From positions 46,687 through 110,686 of the forward strand of contig ONEG01000016.1 of the NCBI GenBank assembly GCA_900316845.1: a stretch of 64,000 bases of DNA, read 5' to 3'. Both the position numbers and the translations under genes were made by a program. Every line of letters begins with the position of its first letter. The stretch's first letter is position 1. Source of the stretch: an uncultured Bacteroidales bacterium (GTDB taxonomy: Bacteria > Bacteroidota > Bacteroidia > Bacteroidales > Paludibacteraceae). The notes beneath the pieces are model-generated. The model was not told the origin of the DNA. It made no database searches and saw nothing but the letters and a program-made list of their open reading frames with translations. This document shows positions 25,153 to 34,678 of the stretch, in pieces.

Positions 25153-28100
25153 ATGAAAAGGAAAGTACTTTTCTTAATGACCTCTATTCTGCTGTGTTTG
25201 GGAACGATGCAAGTTTACTCTCAATCACGTGTTTCAGGCGTCGTTACAGATGCCGCTACCGGTGATCCGATTATTGGAGCATCCGTATTGGAAGACGGGA
25301 CAACGAACGGAACTATTACCGATTTGAATGGACAATTTGAGATGAGTGTTGCGGATGGGGCTAAAGTGGTCATCTCCTATGTCGGATATAAATCCCAAGT
25401 TCTCACTGCTTCGGCTATTATGCGAGTAGTTATGAGCGAGGATTCCGAGATATTGGAAGAGGTGGTAGTTACCGGTTATACGACCCAGCGCAAAGCTGAT
25501 TTGACGGGTGCTGTGGCTGTATTAGACATGTCAAAGGTGACTGCGGAGAGCAACCCTAACATGGTTGGTTCATTGCAAGGACGTCTTCCCGGTGTACAAA
25601 TTACCACGGACGCCGCCCCAGGATCGGGAGGATCGAGTATCAGAATACGCGGAATGGGTACGATGAACTCGTGTGAACCGCTGTACATCATAGATGGTGT
25701 TCCTTCTCAAGAGAACCTCAATTCGTTAAACCCGTCCGATATAGAATCGATACAGGTGCTGAAGGATGCGGCATCGGCTTCTATCTATGGTTCCCGTGCC
25801 GCCAACGGAGTCGTGATTATCACTACGAAGAACGCCAAGGGAGAAAAGGTCAGTGTCGATCTCGGGTATTCCGCGACTGCTAATACGGTAGCCCGAACGT
25901 ATAAGATGCTCAATGCCGAGCAGTGGGGAGAGGCATATTGGATGGCCTATCGGAATGCCGGAATGATTCCTTCGCATCCGTTTTATTCCGAGTATGCAGG
26001 AAAAGTGAGTTTGCTGCCCTATATAGATGAAGAGGGGAAAGTTAAGTCCGCTAATACGGACTGGCAGGATGCTGTTTACCGAACCGCATGGTCGCATAAT
26101 GTGAATGCCAGTGTATCGTTAAACACGAAATCGGGCGGAGTGCTCTTCTCCGGCAATTATATGAACCAGCAGGGCATGATGAAGGAGACCTATTACGAGC
26201 GTTTCTCTGCGCGTTTAAACTCTCATTTTAACATAGGTAAATGGGTAAAAGTAGGTGAAAACCTGATGGTAGCCAAATGGAAGAGTAATGGTTTTGGTAC
26301 CAATTCGGACGGCGGCATTCCATTTACCGCAATGCGTCAGCATCCGGCTATTCCGGTGACGGATATGGACGGGAACTATACCAGTCCGTTACTTCTCGCC
26401 AATTCGGATATTGCGAACCCAGTTCATGTGCTGGCTAACGGCAAAGACAATAGTTCGGACTCATGGCGTATATTCGGCAATGCGTATGTGGAAGTTAATC
26501 CGTGGGTAAAAGGACTGAATCTTAAGAGCAATATTGGTATAGAACATATTCAATATCTGAATGATAATCTCAATCGCCGTCTAAATGCTTCGGATATCGC
26601 CTCGGTGGGTCGCGATTACGGAACCGGAGACACCTGGACTTGGTCCAATACTTTGTCCTATTCTAACGTGTTTAAAGACAAGTATCACGTTAGCGCGTTG
26701 CTTGGAACGGAGGCGATTGGATACAAATATCAGTCGATCGGTGCATCTCGTCAGTCGTACATCTTTGAGACAGATCATTTTATGACTATTGATGCAGGAG
26801 ACCAAACCACCTCCACCAACGGAGGAGGGAAGCAGACATGGGCGTTATTCTCCGTCTTCGCCAAGGCAGATTATAACTACGCAGACCGATATCTAATCAG
26901 CGCTACTATCCGTCGTGATGCCACATCCCGATTGGCAAAGGAGAATAATGCCGGTATTTTTCCGGCTGTTTCTGCTGCGTGGCGTTTCACAGCCGAACCC
27001 TTCTTTCCTGAGAACCCGTGGCTGACAGATGCCAAGATCCGTGTCAGCTGGGGACAGAATGGTAATGCAGCAATCAGTAATAATTATGCTTCCTATAGTA
27101 CGTACGTGTATGCGGGGAATGCTTTTTACGATTTGAACGGAGACAACGAAACGCCCATTGCCGGTATCGCTTTGGCCTCTACAGGCAATAAGAACCTGCG
27201 ATGGGAGACCACCACTCAGACGAATGTGGGTATGGATTTGGGATTATTCAACAACTCGCTCACCATCAATTTTGATTGGTACTTGAAAAATACGAAGGAT
27301 ATGATTACGGCTCCTCCGGTACTATCAACGGCAGGGGAAGGAGCATCTTATCTCGCCAATACCGGCGATATGCGCAATATGGGATTTGAGTTGAATGTGG
27401 ATTATCACAGCCCTGATTATCACGGATTTTCATGGAATGGTAATTTCAACCTTGGACATTATGAAAACAAAGTGGTCAAACTTAATGATTTTGTAAATTC
27501 TATCGGAGGAGATATTCGTCTGATGGAGGGTCAGCCGATGGGAGTATATTATGGTTATGTAGCGGACGGATTATTCTGCTCGATGGAGGAAGTGGCGAAT
27601 CATGCCGAGCAAACCGGTAAGGGCTTGGGACGAATCCGTTATCGCGATATAGACGGGAATGGTCTGATCGATGAGAGAGACCAATGTATAATCGGCAATC
27701 CGAATCCTAATGTGTCAATGGGTTTGAATCTGGAATTCCGTTATAAAGGCTTGTCTCTTTCGACGTTCTTTTATTCCGAGTTGGGATTTGACATCATCAA
27801 TTCCACCAAGCGTCAGTTGCAGTTCATGAGTTATGGAGACCGCAGTTCAAACCGCAGTGCTGAGATCCTGAACGCATGGTCAACCTCAAACCAGGATGCC
27901 ACTATCCCGGCAATCAGCGCGACGGATGTCAATAATGAGGTACGCATGTCTACATATTTTGTAGAGAACGGCAGTTACATGAAGATGAAATATCTAAAGT
28001 TGTCCTACGACATGCCCAAGATAGTGACAAACGCTATCCGTGCGCAGCGATTCAATATCTATGCGCAAGTGGAGAATGTATTTACCATCACGCGCTATTC

Positions 28101-28206
28101 CGGTTTGGATCCGGAACTTCCATTAGGAGGCTATGGTGCTCGTGTTGACAACGGTCCGTATCCTCGAAGCCGGAACTTCTTGATGGGTATTAATTTTACT
28201 TTTTAA
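25153..28206 (+). CDS. SusC-family TonB-dependent transporter (fructan locus)
   Basis: The 1017-residue outer-membrane barrel imports oligosaccharides with the SusD-like lipoprotein that follows. After the signal peptide there is a carboxypeptidase-regulatory-like domain (VSGVVTDAATGDPIIGASVL), the TonB-box region EEVVVTGYTTQRKADLTGAV, the plug with RIRGMGT and LYIIDGVPSQ, and SIQVLKDAASASIYGSRAAN typical of SusC. It ends in an aromatic barrel strand (FLMGINFTF). It is first in an operon that probably runs to 38578. Confidence 0.96.
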   Translation: MKRKVLFLMTSILLCLGTMQVYSQSRVSGVVTDAATGDPIIGASVLEDGTTNGTITDLNGQFEMSVADGAKVVISYVGYKSQVLTASAIMRVVMSEDSEILEEVVVTGYTTQRKADLTGAVAVLDMSKVTAESNPNMVGSLQGRLPGVQITTDAAPGSGGSSIRIRGMGTMNSCEPLYIIDGVPSQENLNSLNPSDIESIQVLKDAASASIYGSRAANGVVIITTKNAKGEKVSVDLGYSATANTVARTYKMLNAEQWGEAYWMAYRNAGMIPSHPFYSEYAGKVSLLPYIDEEGKVKSANTDWQDAVYRTAWSHNVNASVSLNTKSGGVLFSGNYMNQQGMMKETYYERFSARLNSHFNIGKWVKVGENLMVAKWKSNGFGTNSDGGIPFTAMRQHPAIPVTDMDGNYTSPLLLANSDIANPVHVLANGKDNSSDSWRIFGNAYVEVNPWVKGLNLKSNIGIEHIQYLNDNLNRRLNASDIASVGRDYGTGDTWTWSNTLSYSNVFKDKYHVSALLGTEAIGYKYQSIGASRQSYIFETDHFMTIDAGDQTTSTNGGGKQTWALFSVFAKADYNYADRYLISATIRRDATSRLAKENNAGIFPAVSAAWRFTAEPFFPENPWLTDAKIRVSWGQNGNAAISNNYASYSTYVYAGNAFYDLNGDNETPIAGIALASTGNKNLRWETTTQTNVGMDLGLFNNSLTINFDWYLKNTKDMITAPPVLSTAGEGASYLANTGDMRNMGFELNVDYHSPDYHGFSWNGNFNLGHYENKVVKLNDFVNSIGGDIRLMEGQPMGVYYGYVADGLFCSMEEVANHAEQTGKGLGRIRYRDIDGNGLIDERDQCIIGNPNPNVSMGLNLEFRYKGLSLSTFFYSELGFDIINSTKRQLQFMSYGDRSSNRSAEILNAWSTSNQDATIPAISATDVNNEVRMSTYFVENGSYMKMKYLKLSYDMPKIVTNAIRAQRFNIYAQVENVFTITRYSGLDPELPLGGYGARVDNGPYPRSRNFLMGINFTF

Positions 28207-28239
28207 GAATAGAAATTATTGATGATAAGGAATAAGCAT

Positions 28240-29889
28240 ATGAAAAAGTATCGTTACCTATTAGCCGGTTTGCTGGCAATGAGTATGGCATCTTGCGATA
28301 GTCTGCTTAACCAAACACCGTACGGTTCCTTTACCGCCGATCAATTGGACGACCAATCGGTAGAAGGACTTTTGGCGGCGGCGTACGCCGGTTTGAATGC
28401 GCACTATTTCGGAAACAACGAAGCGTTCGCCGGACCGAGTACAAACTGGATTTTTGATGTCCGCTCCGACGATGCATATAAGGGGGGAGGTGCGGTAACC
28501 ATGGAGGCTAATATTCACCAATTGGAGATTGGCGTTATCAACAGCGATAATATCAGTTTGGAGAATAAATGGCAGAATGATTTTTACGGTATTACACGTG
28601 TGCACAAAGCGATGAAAGCCTTGGATGAGATAGAAAATATTTCTCATCGCGAGCAGATGAAGGGAGAGTTAACTATTTTGCGTTCATGGTTCTATTTTGA
28701 TATGGTGCGTATCTTCAAGCACGTACCCTATTTTCGTTACACAGATGATCCGAGTACTGTGCGCAATGATGTATTCACACAAGACAGCATCATGCGTATG
28801 CTTCAGTCTGACCTGGTCGAAGCCTATGAATCCATGGAAGAGGCATCCCTTTCTCCGGCTCGTTTCAACCGCTATACCGCTGCCGCATTAATGGCAAAGA
28901 TAAGTGCGCAACTTAGTGATTGGCCGAATGTAGAGAAATACGCACAGATAGTGATTCAATCCGGAAAATACGAGTTGTATCCGAACTATCTGGACATGTC
29001 CAAGATAGAGAATGATAACTTATATGAATCCATCATAGCGTTGCAATGCGTAGTGACCAGCGACTTCGGTCAGATCAATTGGTCGAACCTGCTTAATACG
29101 ACTTATTCAGAGGGTAATTTGTATGGTACCGGTGATGATTTCTTTATCGCTTCCCAGAATCTGGCTGACTGTTTTCGAACGGATGCTAACGGTCTTCCGT
29201 ATCTGGACGAGAGTTTGGCTCCAACCGGAGATGGCAACCGCATGAATGGAGGTTATCGCGGGAATATGGATCCGCGTGTAGATTTCACCATGGCACGTAT
29301 CGGTCTCCCCTTCCGGGGACACTTGTACACCCGCAGATGGTGTCGTGCTTATGATACATATGGTGAGTTCAGTGGAAAGAAATGGCTGGTGGAACCGGAA
29401 AATGACCAGATGGTGAAGGGTTTCCCATGGGGAGCCAGCAACCTCAACTTCATCTTCCTTCGTTACGCAGATATCATCCTGCTCTATGCAGAAGCGCTCA
29501 TTGAGCAGAACAAAAACTTGGATATAGCTCGCCAATATATCAATATGATTCGTGAAAAGGCGGCGCGCTCCGTAGATCCGTACTATTCGCCGGTTGATGT
29601 CAATCCAATGATCAGCACCTATAAGGTTGGAGAATACATGTCTGCCGGCTGGACTCAAGATTATGCCCGTAAAGCGGTTCGTATGGAGCGGCGGCTGGAA
29701 TTAGCCATGGAAGGTCATCGTTGGTTTGATTTGTGCCGTTGGGGAATCGCTGTTGAGACTATGAATGAATATTATCGTACAGAATGCGGACTTCGCTCAT
29801 ACTTACAGGGTGCTATGCTTTCTGAGCAAGATGTCTATATGCCTACGCCGTATGCTGAGGTGCGCACGGCAGACGGGTTGTATAAATAA
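28240..29889 (+). CDS. SusD-family glycan-binding lipoprotein (fructan locus)
   Basis: The 549-residue surface lipoprotein (lipobox MSMASC) has SusD hallmarks: an N-terminal DSLLNQTPYGSF, TPR-like helices (REQMKGELTILRSWFYFDMV), and the C-terminal RMERRLELAMEGHRWFDLCRWG. It caps the SusC transporter and binds the substrate. The ATG at 28240 (MKKYRYLLAG) is chosen because it starts the signal peptide; ATGs further upstream add seven poorly conserved residues. Confidence 0.95.
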   Translation: MKKYRYLLAGLLAMSMASCDSLLNQTPYGSFTADQLDDQSVEGLLAAAYAGLNAHYFGNNEAFAGPSTNWIFDVRSDDAYKGGGAVTMEANIHQLEIGVINSDNISLENKWQNDFYGITRVHKAMKALDEIENISHREQMKGELTILRSWFYFDMVRIFKHVPYFRYTDDPSTVRNDVFTQDSIMRMLQSDLVEAYESMEEASLSPARFNRYTAAALMAKISAQLSDWPNVEKYAQIVIQSGKYELYPNYLDMSKIENDNLYESIIALQCVVTSDFGQINWSNLLNTTYSEGNLYGTGDDFFIASQNLADCFRTDANGLPYLDESLAPTGDGNRMNGGYRGNMDPRVDFTMARIGLPFRGHLYTRRWCRAYDTYGEFSGKKWLVEPENDQMVKGFPWGASNLNFIFLRYADIILLYAEALIEQNKNLDIARQYINMIREKAARSVDPYYSPVDVNPMISTYKVGEYMSAGWTQDYARKAVRMERRLELAMEGHRWFDLCRWGIAVETMNEYYRTECGLRSYLQGAMLSEQDVYMPTPYAEVRTADGLYK

Positions 29890-29908
29890 TTGAGAAAGGG
29901 TATTGGCT

Positions 29909-31093
29909 ATGAGAAACTTCTTAACAATAGTATTAATCGCCTTGACGGCGGGATGGTTTGCGTCATGCAATACGGTAGAGCCAGAGATGTCCGCCAGCAA
30001 GGGAAGGAAGAAAGTATATAATCTGCGTTATACCAACGAAGGGCGAACGCTGTATCTGACGTGGAATCTTGATGCGGATTCTACTATGTCGGGCATTCAG
30101 ATTGCCCGTAATGGTGAGAACCCCGTTACGATTGACAGCCTTCTTACCTCTTATACTGTCCGTCACGTTACCCCTAATCAGGATGTGCTCTATACGGTCA
30201 AGATCTTCTACCGGGACTCTGTGGTGTCGGAGGGAGTTTCTGTACGCGTACATATCAAATATGACCAGCCGGTCTATGCGGGTTATGTGCTTAGTACCGG
30301 TTCGATTGCCGAATTACCGGATGATGATGAGCGGGCTGCCGCTGAATGGTTCGATCGTGAGTACGTGCAGAAAAACAGAGGACGGTTCATCCCTATCTGG
30401 GAGGTGGGTAATGTAAACTTGGATGAAGTGGCATGCCTCTGGGTGCATATTGACCGGCAGGGTATGCCGGCAGGTTGGCAAAACCTGACAGGTGGATTTA
30501 GCGATCCAGTATTTGTTGCTAACCTGAAAAGCTATGTGGAGGAGGGAGGAAATCTGTACTTGTCCACGCATGCTACGCAGCTGTTGGTAGCTATCGGTCG
30601 TATCACTGAGGCGCAAAGTCCCAACGAGATATCTACAGGAGAGGGCGGCTACGGACCCGACGTATGGACTATGAATGCGTACCTCGGTGCCGGTTCCACT
30701 CCCAGCTATGACCATCGGGGGTATGAGTTCTTCAAGGATATGAAACTGGATATATACAATAATTACGAGTATACTTCTTTCCCGATGGTTTCTCCGGGTA
30801 TCCGAGAGGATCATAACTGTCTGTGGAGGCTATCCGACATCAAATTCCCCTCCGGTTCGGATAAAGTACGCGGCTGGGAGTTAGCTACCAAATCTACAGC
30901 CTTGGCTACATGGGGACAGAATACGGAGCTGAACTATATCGGACTTGTGGATTTCGCTATCATGGGTAACTATCGAGGACGTATTGTGGCGATGGGTCTC
31001 GGATGCTATGAATGGGCGCTCCATGATGGAAACGCCTACCAGTATCAAATTGAGAAATTGACAGAGAATATTATTGAAAGTTTGCGCAAATAA
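29909..31093 (+). CDS. DUF4960 surface glycan-binding lipoprotein
   Basis: The 394-residue lipoprotein (lipobox ending ASC near residue 20) has a fibronectin-like domain (about 32-115, VYNLRYTNEGRTLYLTWNLD) followed by a DUF4960 domain (about 118-390). The latter shows ERAAAEWF, VACLWVHIDRQG, YVEEGGNLYLSTHATQLLVA and a late REDHNCLW motif. This is the layout of the surface fructan-binding protein found beside SusD in the B. thetaiotaomicron levan locus, so it probably binds fructan on the surface. It begins 19 bp after the SusD-like gene. Confidence 0.85.
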   Translation: MRNFLTIVLIALTAGWFASCNTVEPEMSASKGRKKVYNLRYTNEGRTLYLTWNLDADSTMSGIQIARNGENPVTIDSLLTSYTVRHVTPNQDVLYTVKIFYRDSVVSEGVSVRVHIKYDQPVYAGYVLSTGSIAELPDDDERAAAEWFDREYVQKNRGRFIPIWEVGNVNLDEVACLWVHIDRQGMPAGWQNLTGGFSDPVFVANLKSYVEEGGNLYLSTHATQLLVAIGRITEAQSPNEISTGEGGYGPDVWTMNAYLGAGSTPSYDHRGYEFFKDMKLDIYNNYEYTSFPMVSPGIREDHNCLWRLSDIKFPSGSDKVRGWELATKSTALATWGQNTELNYIGLVDFAIMGNYRGRIVAMGLGCYEWALHDGNAYQYQIEKLTENIIESLRK

Positions 31094-31094
31094 G

Positions 31095-33605
31095 ATGTTT
31101 AAACATTGTTTATACAGTATTTCCGTTTTATTGTCGGCGTCAATGATCTGTTCAGCACAGGTCTATATGCCGCTTGAGATACAAAACGGCACCACTCAAG
31201 AGATGACCAGCGGAACGCGAGTGACGGTACATGGAGCCCGTACTCCAATTAGTATTCCGGCTGCCGTGGGAAACGGGTTCCGCACAGACGGATACTCAAG
31301 TTATATCCAGATGCCGATAAACGGTCTGATAAAGAACAATGCCTTGGGTGTGAACATGAAGGACTCCGTAGTCTCCACCTTAACCATCAGTTTCTGGTGC
31401 GCTATTGAGACCTATCCGATGATGACGGAGGCTACTATGACCCCGTTACGACAGTATTATACCGATATTCTTGGGAATATTGACGACGAGAAACATACCG
31501 GTTTTGCCTTCGAACTGAGTAATCAGGGCCGGTTCCGGTTCCGTTGTTATTCCAGTGGATGGGAAGTAGTGTGCGACGGCGGTGATGCGAAGTTATGGTG
31601 GAACCAATGGCATCACTTGGTAGCGACCATTGACGGTTATAATCAGGAAATCCACTTTTACGACAATGGCATGGAAGTGGCAGGAACAGGGTGTATGTAT
31701 GATGCCACGGTTGGTGAGAAAGACTTGGTTATCGGCAAGAGTGTGAATGATACGGTGATGTCTGGTATGTTCAATCTGAATTACTTTAATGGTATTATCG
31801 ATGAGGTACGCATTGATACAGGTATCTGGGCGATGAGTGATATTATGGAGACTATCCCTCAGAATGAGGTGGATTTCAACATCCCGATAGATGCCTATGC
31901 CAATGATCTCTGCCGTCCTCGGTACCATGGTATGCCTGCGCAAGGGTGGACAAATGAGTCACACGGTATGGCATATAGCGACGGTAGATACCATCTGTTC
32001 TTCCAGAAAAACGGGAATGGGCCTTACATGGCGCGTCTGCACTGGGGACATATCTCTTCTCCGGATCTATGTCATTGGCGCGAAGAAGTAGTAGCGCTGA
32101 TGCCTGATCAGGATTATGATATCAAGGGATGCTGGTCCGGATGTATTGTTCGCGATGATGAGATAACCGGTGGTCAACCATGGGCGCTCTATTCGGCGAT
32201 TGGTAACCGGGAGAGTTTCAATCCGGAGAATCCGGAAGACGGTAGTCACTGCGAACTCATGTTCGCTTCGCCCAAAGATGGCGGACTTAAATATTGGCAC
32301 AAGCAGGCGCAGCCGGGTATCTGTTGCCCGTTTAGGGATGATTTCCGTGACCCATATTTCTTCCGAGCCAACGGCAGACCCTATATCATTGCGGGGTGTA
32401 GTGATGGCGGTCTGGGTATCGCTACTTTGCATCGTTATGAAGGCGATAACCGGTGGAGCAGCGATGGAGATGTCTTCTTTCGCGAAGGACCCTTGGCGGA
32501 TGCGGGTAATTTCTGGGAAATGCCCAACGTGACACCCTTTGGCGATAACCGTTGGGTGTTTACCTGCACACCTATGTCCACCTCGTATGGCGTACGTTGT
32601 CTGTACTGGGTAGGCGGGATTGACGGAAATGGCCATTTTAATGCTTGGCAGGGACCGAACACGATCGAACTGCCCGGAATGGCGAAGGACGGCTTCGGCT
32701 TACTGTCTCCGACGATCTTACAGCACGGTGGCAAGACCATTGCGCTGGGTATCGTTCCCGACAAAGCCAGCACTACGCTTAACTACACCTTAGGCTATGC
32801 CCACCTGTATTGTTTTCCCCGTGAGTGGTGGTTGGATGGCGAGGGTAATTTGCACCAAGTACCTTTCGAAGGCCTATATGCGCTGAGAACGCAGGAACGA
32901 TTCGTAAAAAGCAATCTGACTCTTCCTCAGGACACCATCATGAATCTTTCTCCTATTGAGGGGCGGTCCGTAGAACTATGCACCACCTTTGAGGTCGGTG
33001 AAGCGGAAGTGGGCTTCTCTCTTCTTAAAAACTCCTACGGAGACATGAAGGTCTATATCGATCCTCAGGAGCAGAAATTAGTGGTGGACATGACCTCTAT
33101 AGGCCGTCGGGCGAATGATATTGGCGTGTTCGATGGTTATTACAGTTCTATCATTCCTTCGGGTCTTCCGCAAGGATCGGTCTGCAAACTCGATGTATTC
33201 TTCGATCATTCGATTCTGGATATCTTCATAAATGACCGGTATGCGACTTCCATCCGCGTCTTCCCGTATGACTATTCCGCTAAAGGATGTGAGTTTTTTA
33301 CAAAAGGCGGTGAGACGATGGTGCACACTCTGGAGGCATACGGACTTGGGGAGATTACCCACGACACACCGGCGCAGGGTGTAGAAACTCCGCAAGCGGA
33401 ATCACCGATTACCGTTAAAGCGGACAAGATCTATTATGACCTTTCCCTTCCTTCCGTACTTCGCGTGTATGATAATTTGGGCCGCATCTTGCAGGCACAT
33501 CAGGTACGCGGGAAAGGCACTTTGACTATTGCGCACAAGGGGTATGTCCTTGTGAGTATTGAAAATGCAATTCAACATTTTACAAAATCCGCAGTGATAT
33601 TATGA
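31095..33605 (+). CDS. GH32 family glycosidase with N-terminal LamG domain and T9SS-like tail
   Basis: The 836-residue enzyme has a signal peptide, a concanavalin/LamG domain (about 25-250, LTISFWCAIE and KLWWNQWHHLVATIDG) and a GH32 five-blade propeller plus beta-sandwich (about 265-740). The family motifs are divergent: the usual WMNDPNG reads WTNESHG (E288 in place of the nucleophile aspartate), RDP is intact (FRDPYF, D419), and WECP reads WEMP (E475 kept). The C-terminus (LRVYDNLGRILQAHQVRGKG then GYVLVSI) is a type-A T9SS sorting domain, implying surface delivery. The start at 31095 is one base after the preceding stop. It probably attacks fructan chains outside the cell, but specificity cannot be read. 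Confidence 0.87.
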   Translation: MFKHCLYSISVLLSASMICSAQVYMPLEIQNGTTQEMTSGTRVTVHGARTPISIPAAVGNGFRTDGYSSYIQMPINGLIKNNALGVNMKDSVVSTLTISFWCAIETYPMMTEATMTPLRQYYTDILGNIDDEKHTGFAFELSNQGRFRFRCYSSGWEVVCDGGDAKLWWNQWHHLVATIDGYNQEIHFYDNGMEVAGTGCMYDATVGEKDLVIGKSVNDTVMSGMFNLNYFNGIIDEVRIDTGIWAMSDIMETIPQNEVDFNIPIDAYANDLCRPRYHGMPAQGWTNESHGMAYSDGRYHLFFQKNGNGPYMARLHWGHISSPDLCHWREEVVALMPDQDYDIKGCWSGCIVRDDEITGGQPWALYSAIGNRESFNPENPEDGSHCELMFASPKDGGLKYWHKQAQPGICCPFRDDFRDPYFFRANGRPYIIAGCSDGGLGIATLHRYEGDNRWSSDGDVFFREGPLADAGNFWEMPNVTPFGDNRWVFTCTPMSTSYGVRCLYWVGGIDGNGHFNAWQGPNTIELPGMAKDGFGLLSPTILQHGGKTIALGIVPDKASTTLNYTLGYAHLYCFPREWWLDGEGNLHQVPFEGLYALRTQERFVKSNLTLPQDTIMNLSPIEGRSVELCTTFEVGEAEVGFSLLKNSYGDMKVYIDPQEQKLVVDMTSIGRRANDIGVFDGYYSSIIPSGLPQGSVCKLDVFFDHSILDIFINDRYATSIRVFPYDYSAKGCEFFTKGGETMVHTLEAYGLGEITHDTPAQGVETPQAESPITVKADKIYYDLSLPSVLRVYDNLGRILQAHQVRGKGTLTIAHKGYVLVSIENAIQHFTKSAVIL

Positions 33606-34678
33606 TAAAGCATATTGTATGGTATATTTTTGTATTTGTTGCGGTGTTGCTCAATGCCTGCACAGCTCACGTTGATCCGGTGGAACCCGATACTCCGGGA
33701 GCGGATTCGACATGGGATATTCCCACAACATTGCCTTACGCAGAAGAAAACCGGATAGCTTTTCTTTCGCTATATACTACCCCTGATCAACTGATTGCAG
33801 AAGGAGATGACGATGAGGCGTGCGCATGGTTATGGATGCATGAGACTTTTCCTAAAGCTGTTTTTCTCCCCTTTGAGCAGATCGGGGAGCATACCCTTGA
33901 CTCTATGCGGGTGTTGTTTTGGCTTCGCGATGTCGAGACCGGTAAGATAGAGGATGTCACCACCATCCCCGAAAGCGCCATGACTGCGGCGCCTTTTATC
34001 CGGGAGTGGTATATAGCCGGTGGTAATATCATCCTCTGGGGACATGCTGTGCTCTATATAGAGACTTTGGGACGCTTGCCCGAAGGTACCTATACTGCTC
34101 CCAAACATGAATGGATATGCGGATGCGGGAGTGGCAATTTGGATATGGGGCATTGGCTGATGTCGGTGCAGTTATTTCCCGGACGCAAATTCAAAAAAGA
34201 CCATTCCACACATCCGCTCTTCAAGGGTATATCTATCTATACGAATAATGATATCCGTGGCTTCATGGTCAAAGGTCCGGGATGGACGGAGGATCATAAC
34301 TGCGTTTTTTTCAATTACCCCTCGGAGATCACAGGACGCAGTTGGCAAGCAGAGATATGCTATACGCTGCTTAAAGATTATTATGGTATCACTCCTTTGG
34401 CTACATGGGATTCACAAATATCATGGGTGTCTCAGTTGAATGTATATGAGTTAAAAAAGGGGAATACCGAATACCAAGGTCGCGCTATCTGTATAGGTAA
34501 CGGAGGGTGCGAGTTTTCAATGAAGAACTATCGTCAGACAGGTACTGATGGAGGAGGACACCCTATCTATGAGACATCCAGCGATCTCTCTGCTCATCCT
34601 CACAATAACTGCTATCAAGACAATATTTTACTCATGGCGCGCAATGCCATCAATTATATGCGACACGGAAATGAATAA
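33602..34678 (+). CDS. DUF4960 lipoprotein, second copy
   Basis: The 358-residue lipoprotein (lipobox LLNAC) has a single DUF4960 domain without the fibronectin-like module: ENRIAFLSLYTTPDQLIAEG, CAWLWMHETFP, LFWLRDVETG, WYIAGGNIILWGHAVLYIET and TEDHNCVFFNYP. It overlaps the preceding GH32 stop as ATGA and the next gene by 8 bp, so it belongs to the same transcript. It is probably another surface fructan-binding protein. It is quite divergent from the first copy. Confidence 0.8.
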   Translation: MIKHIVWYIFVFVAVLLNACTAHVDPVEPDTPGADSTWDIPTTLPYAEENRIAFLSLYTTPDQLIAEGDDDEACAWLWMHETFPKAVFLPFEQIGEHTLDSMRVLFWLRDVETGKIEDVTTIPESAMTAAPFIREWYIAGGNIILWGHAVLYIETLGRLPEGTYTAPKHEWICGCGSGNLDMGHWLMSVQLFPGRKFKKDHSTHPLFKGISIYTNNDIRGFMVKGPGWTEDHNCVFFNYPSEITGRSWQAEICYTLLKDYYGITPLATWDSQISWVSQLNVYELKKGNTEYQGRAICIGNGGCEFSMKNYRQTGTDGGGHPIYETSSDLSAHPHNNCYQDNILLMARNAINYMRHGNE

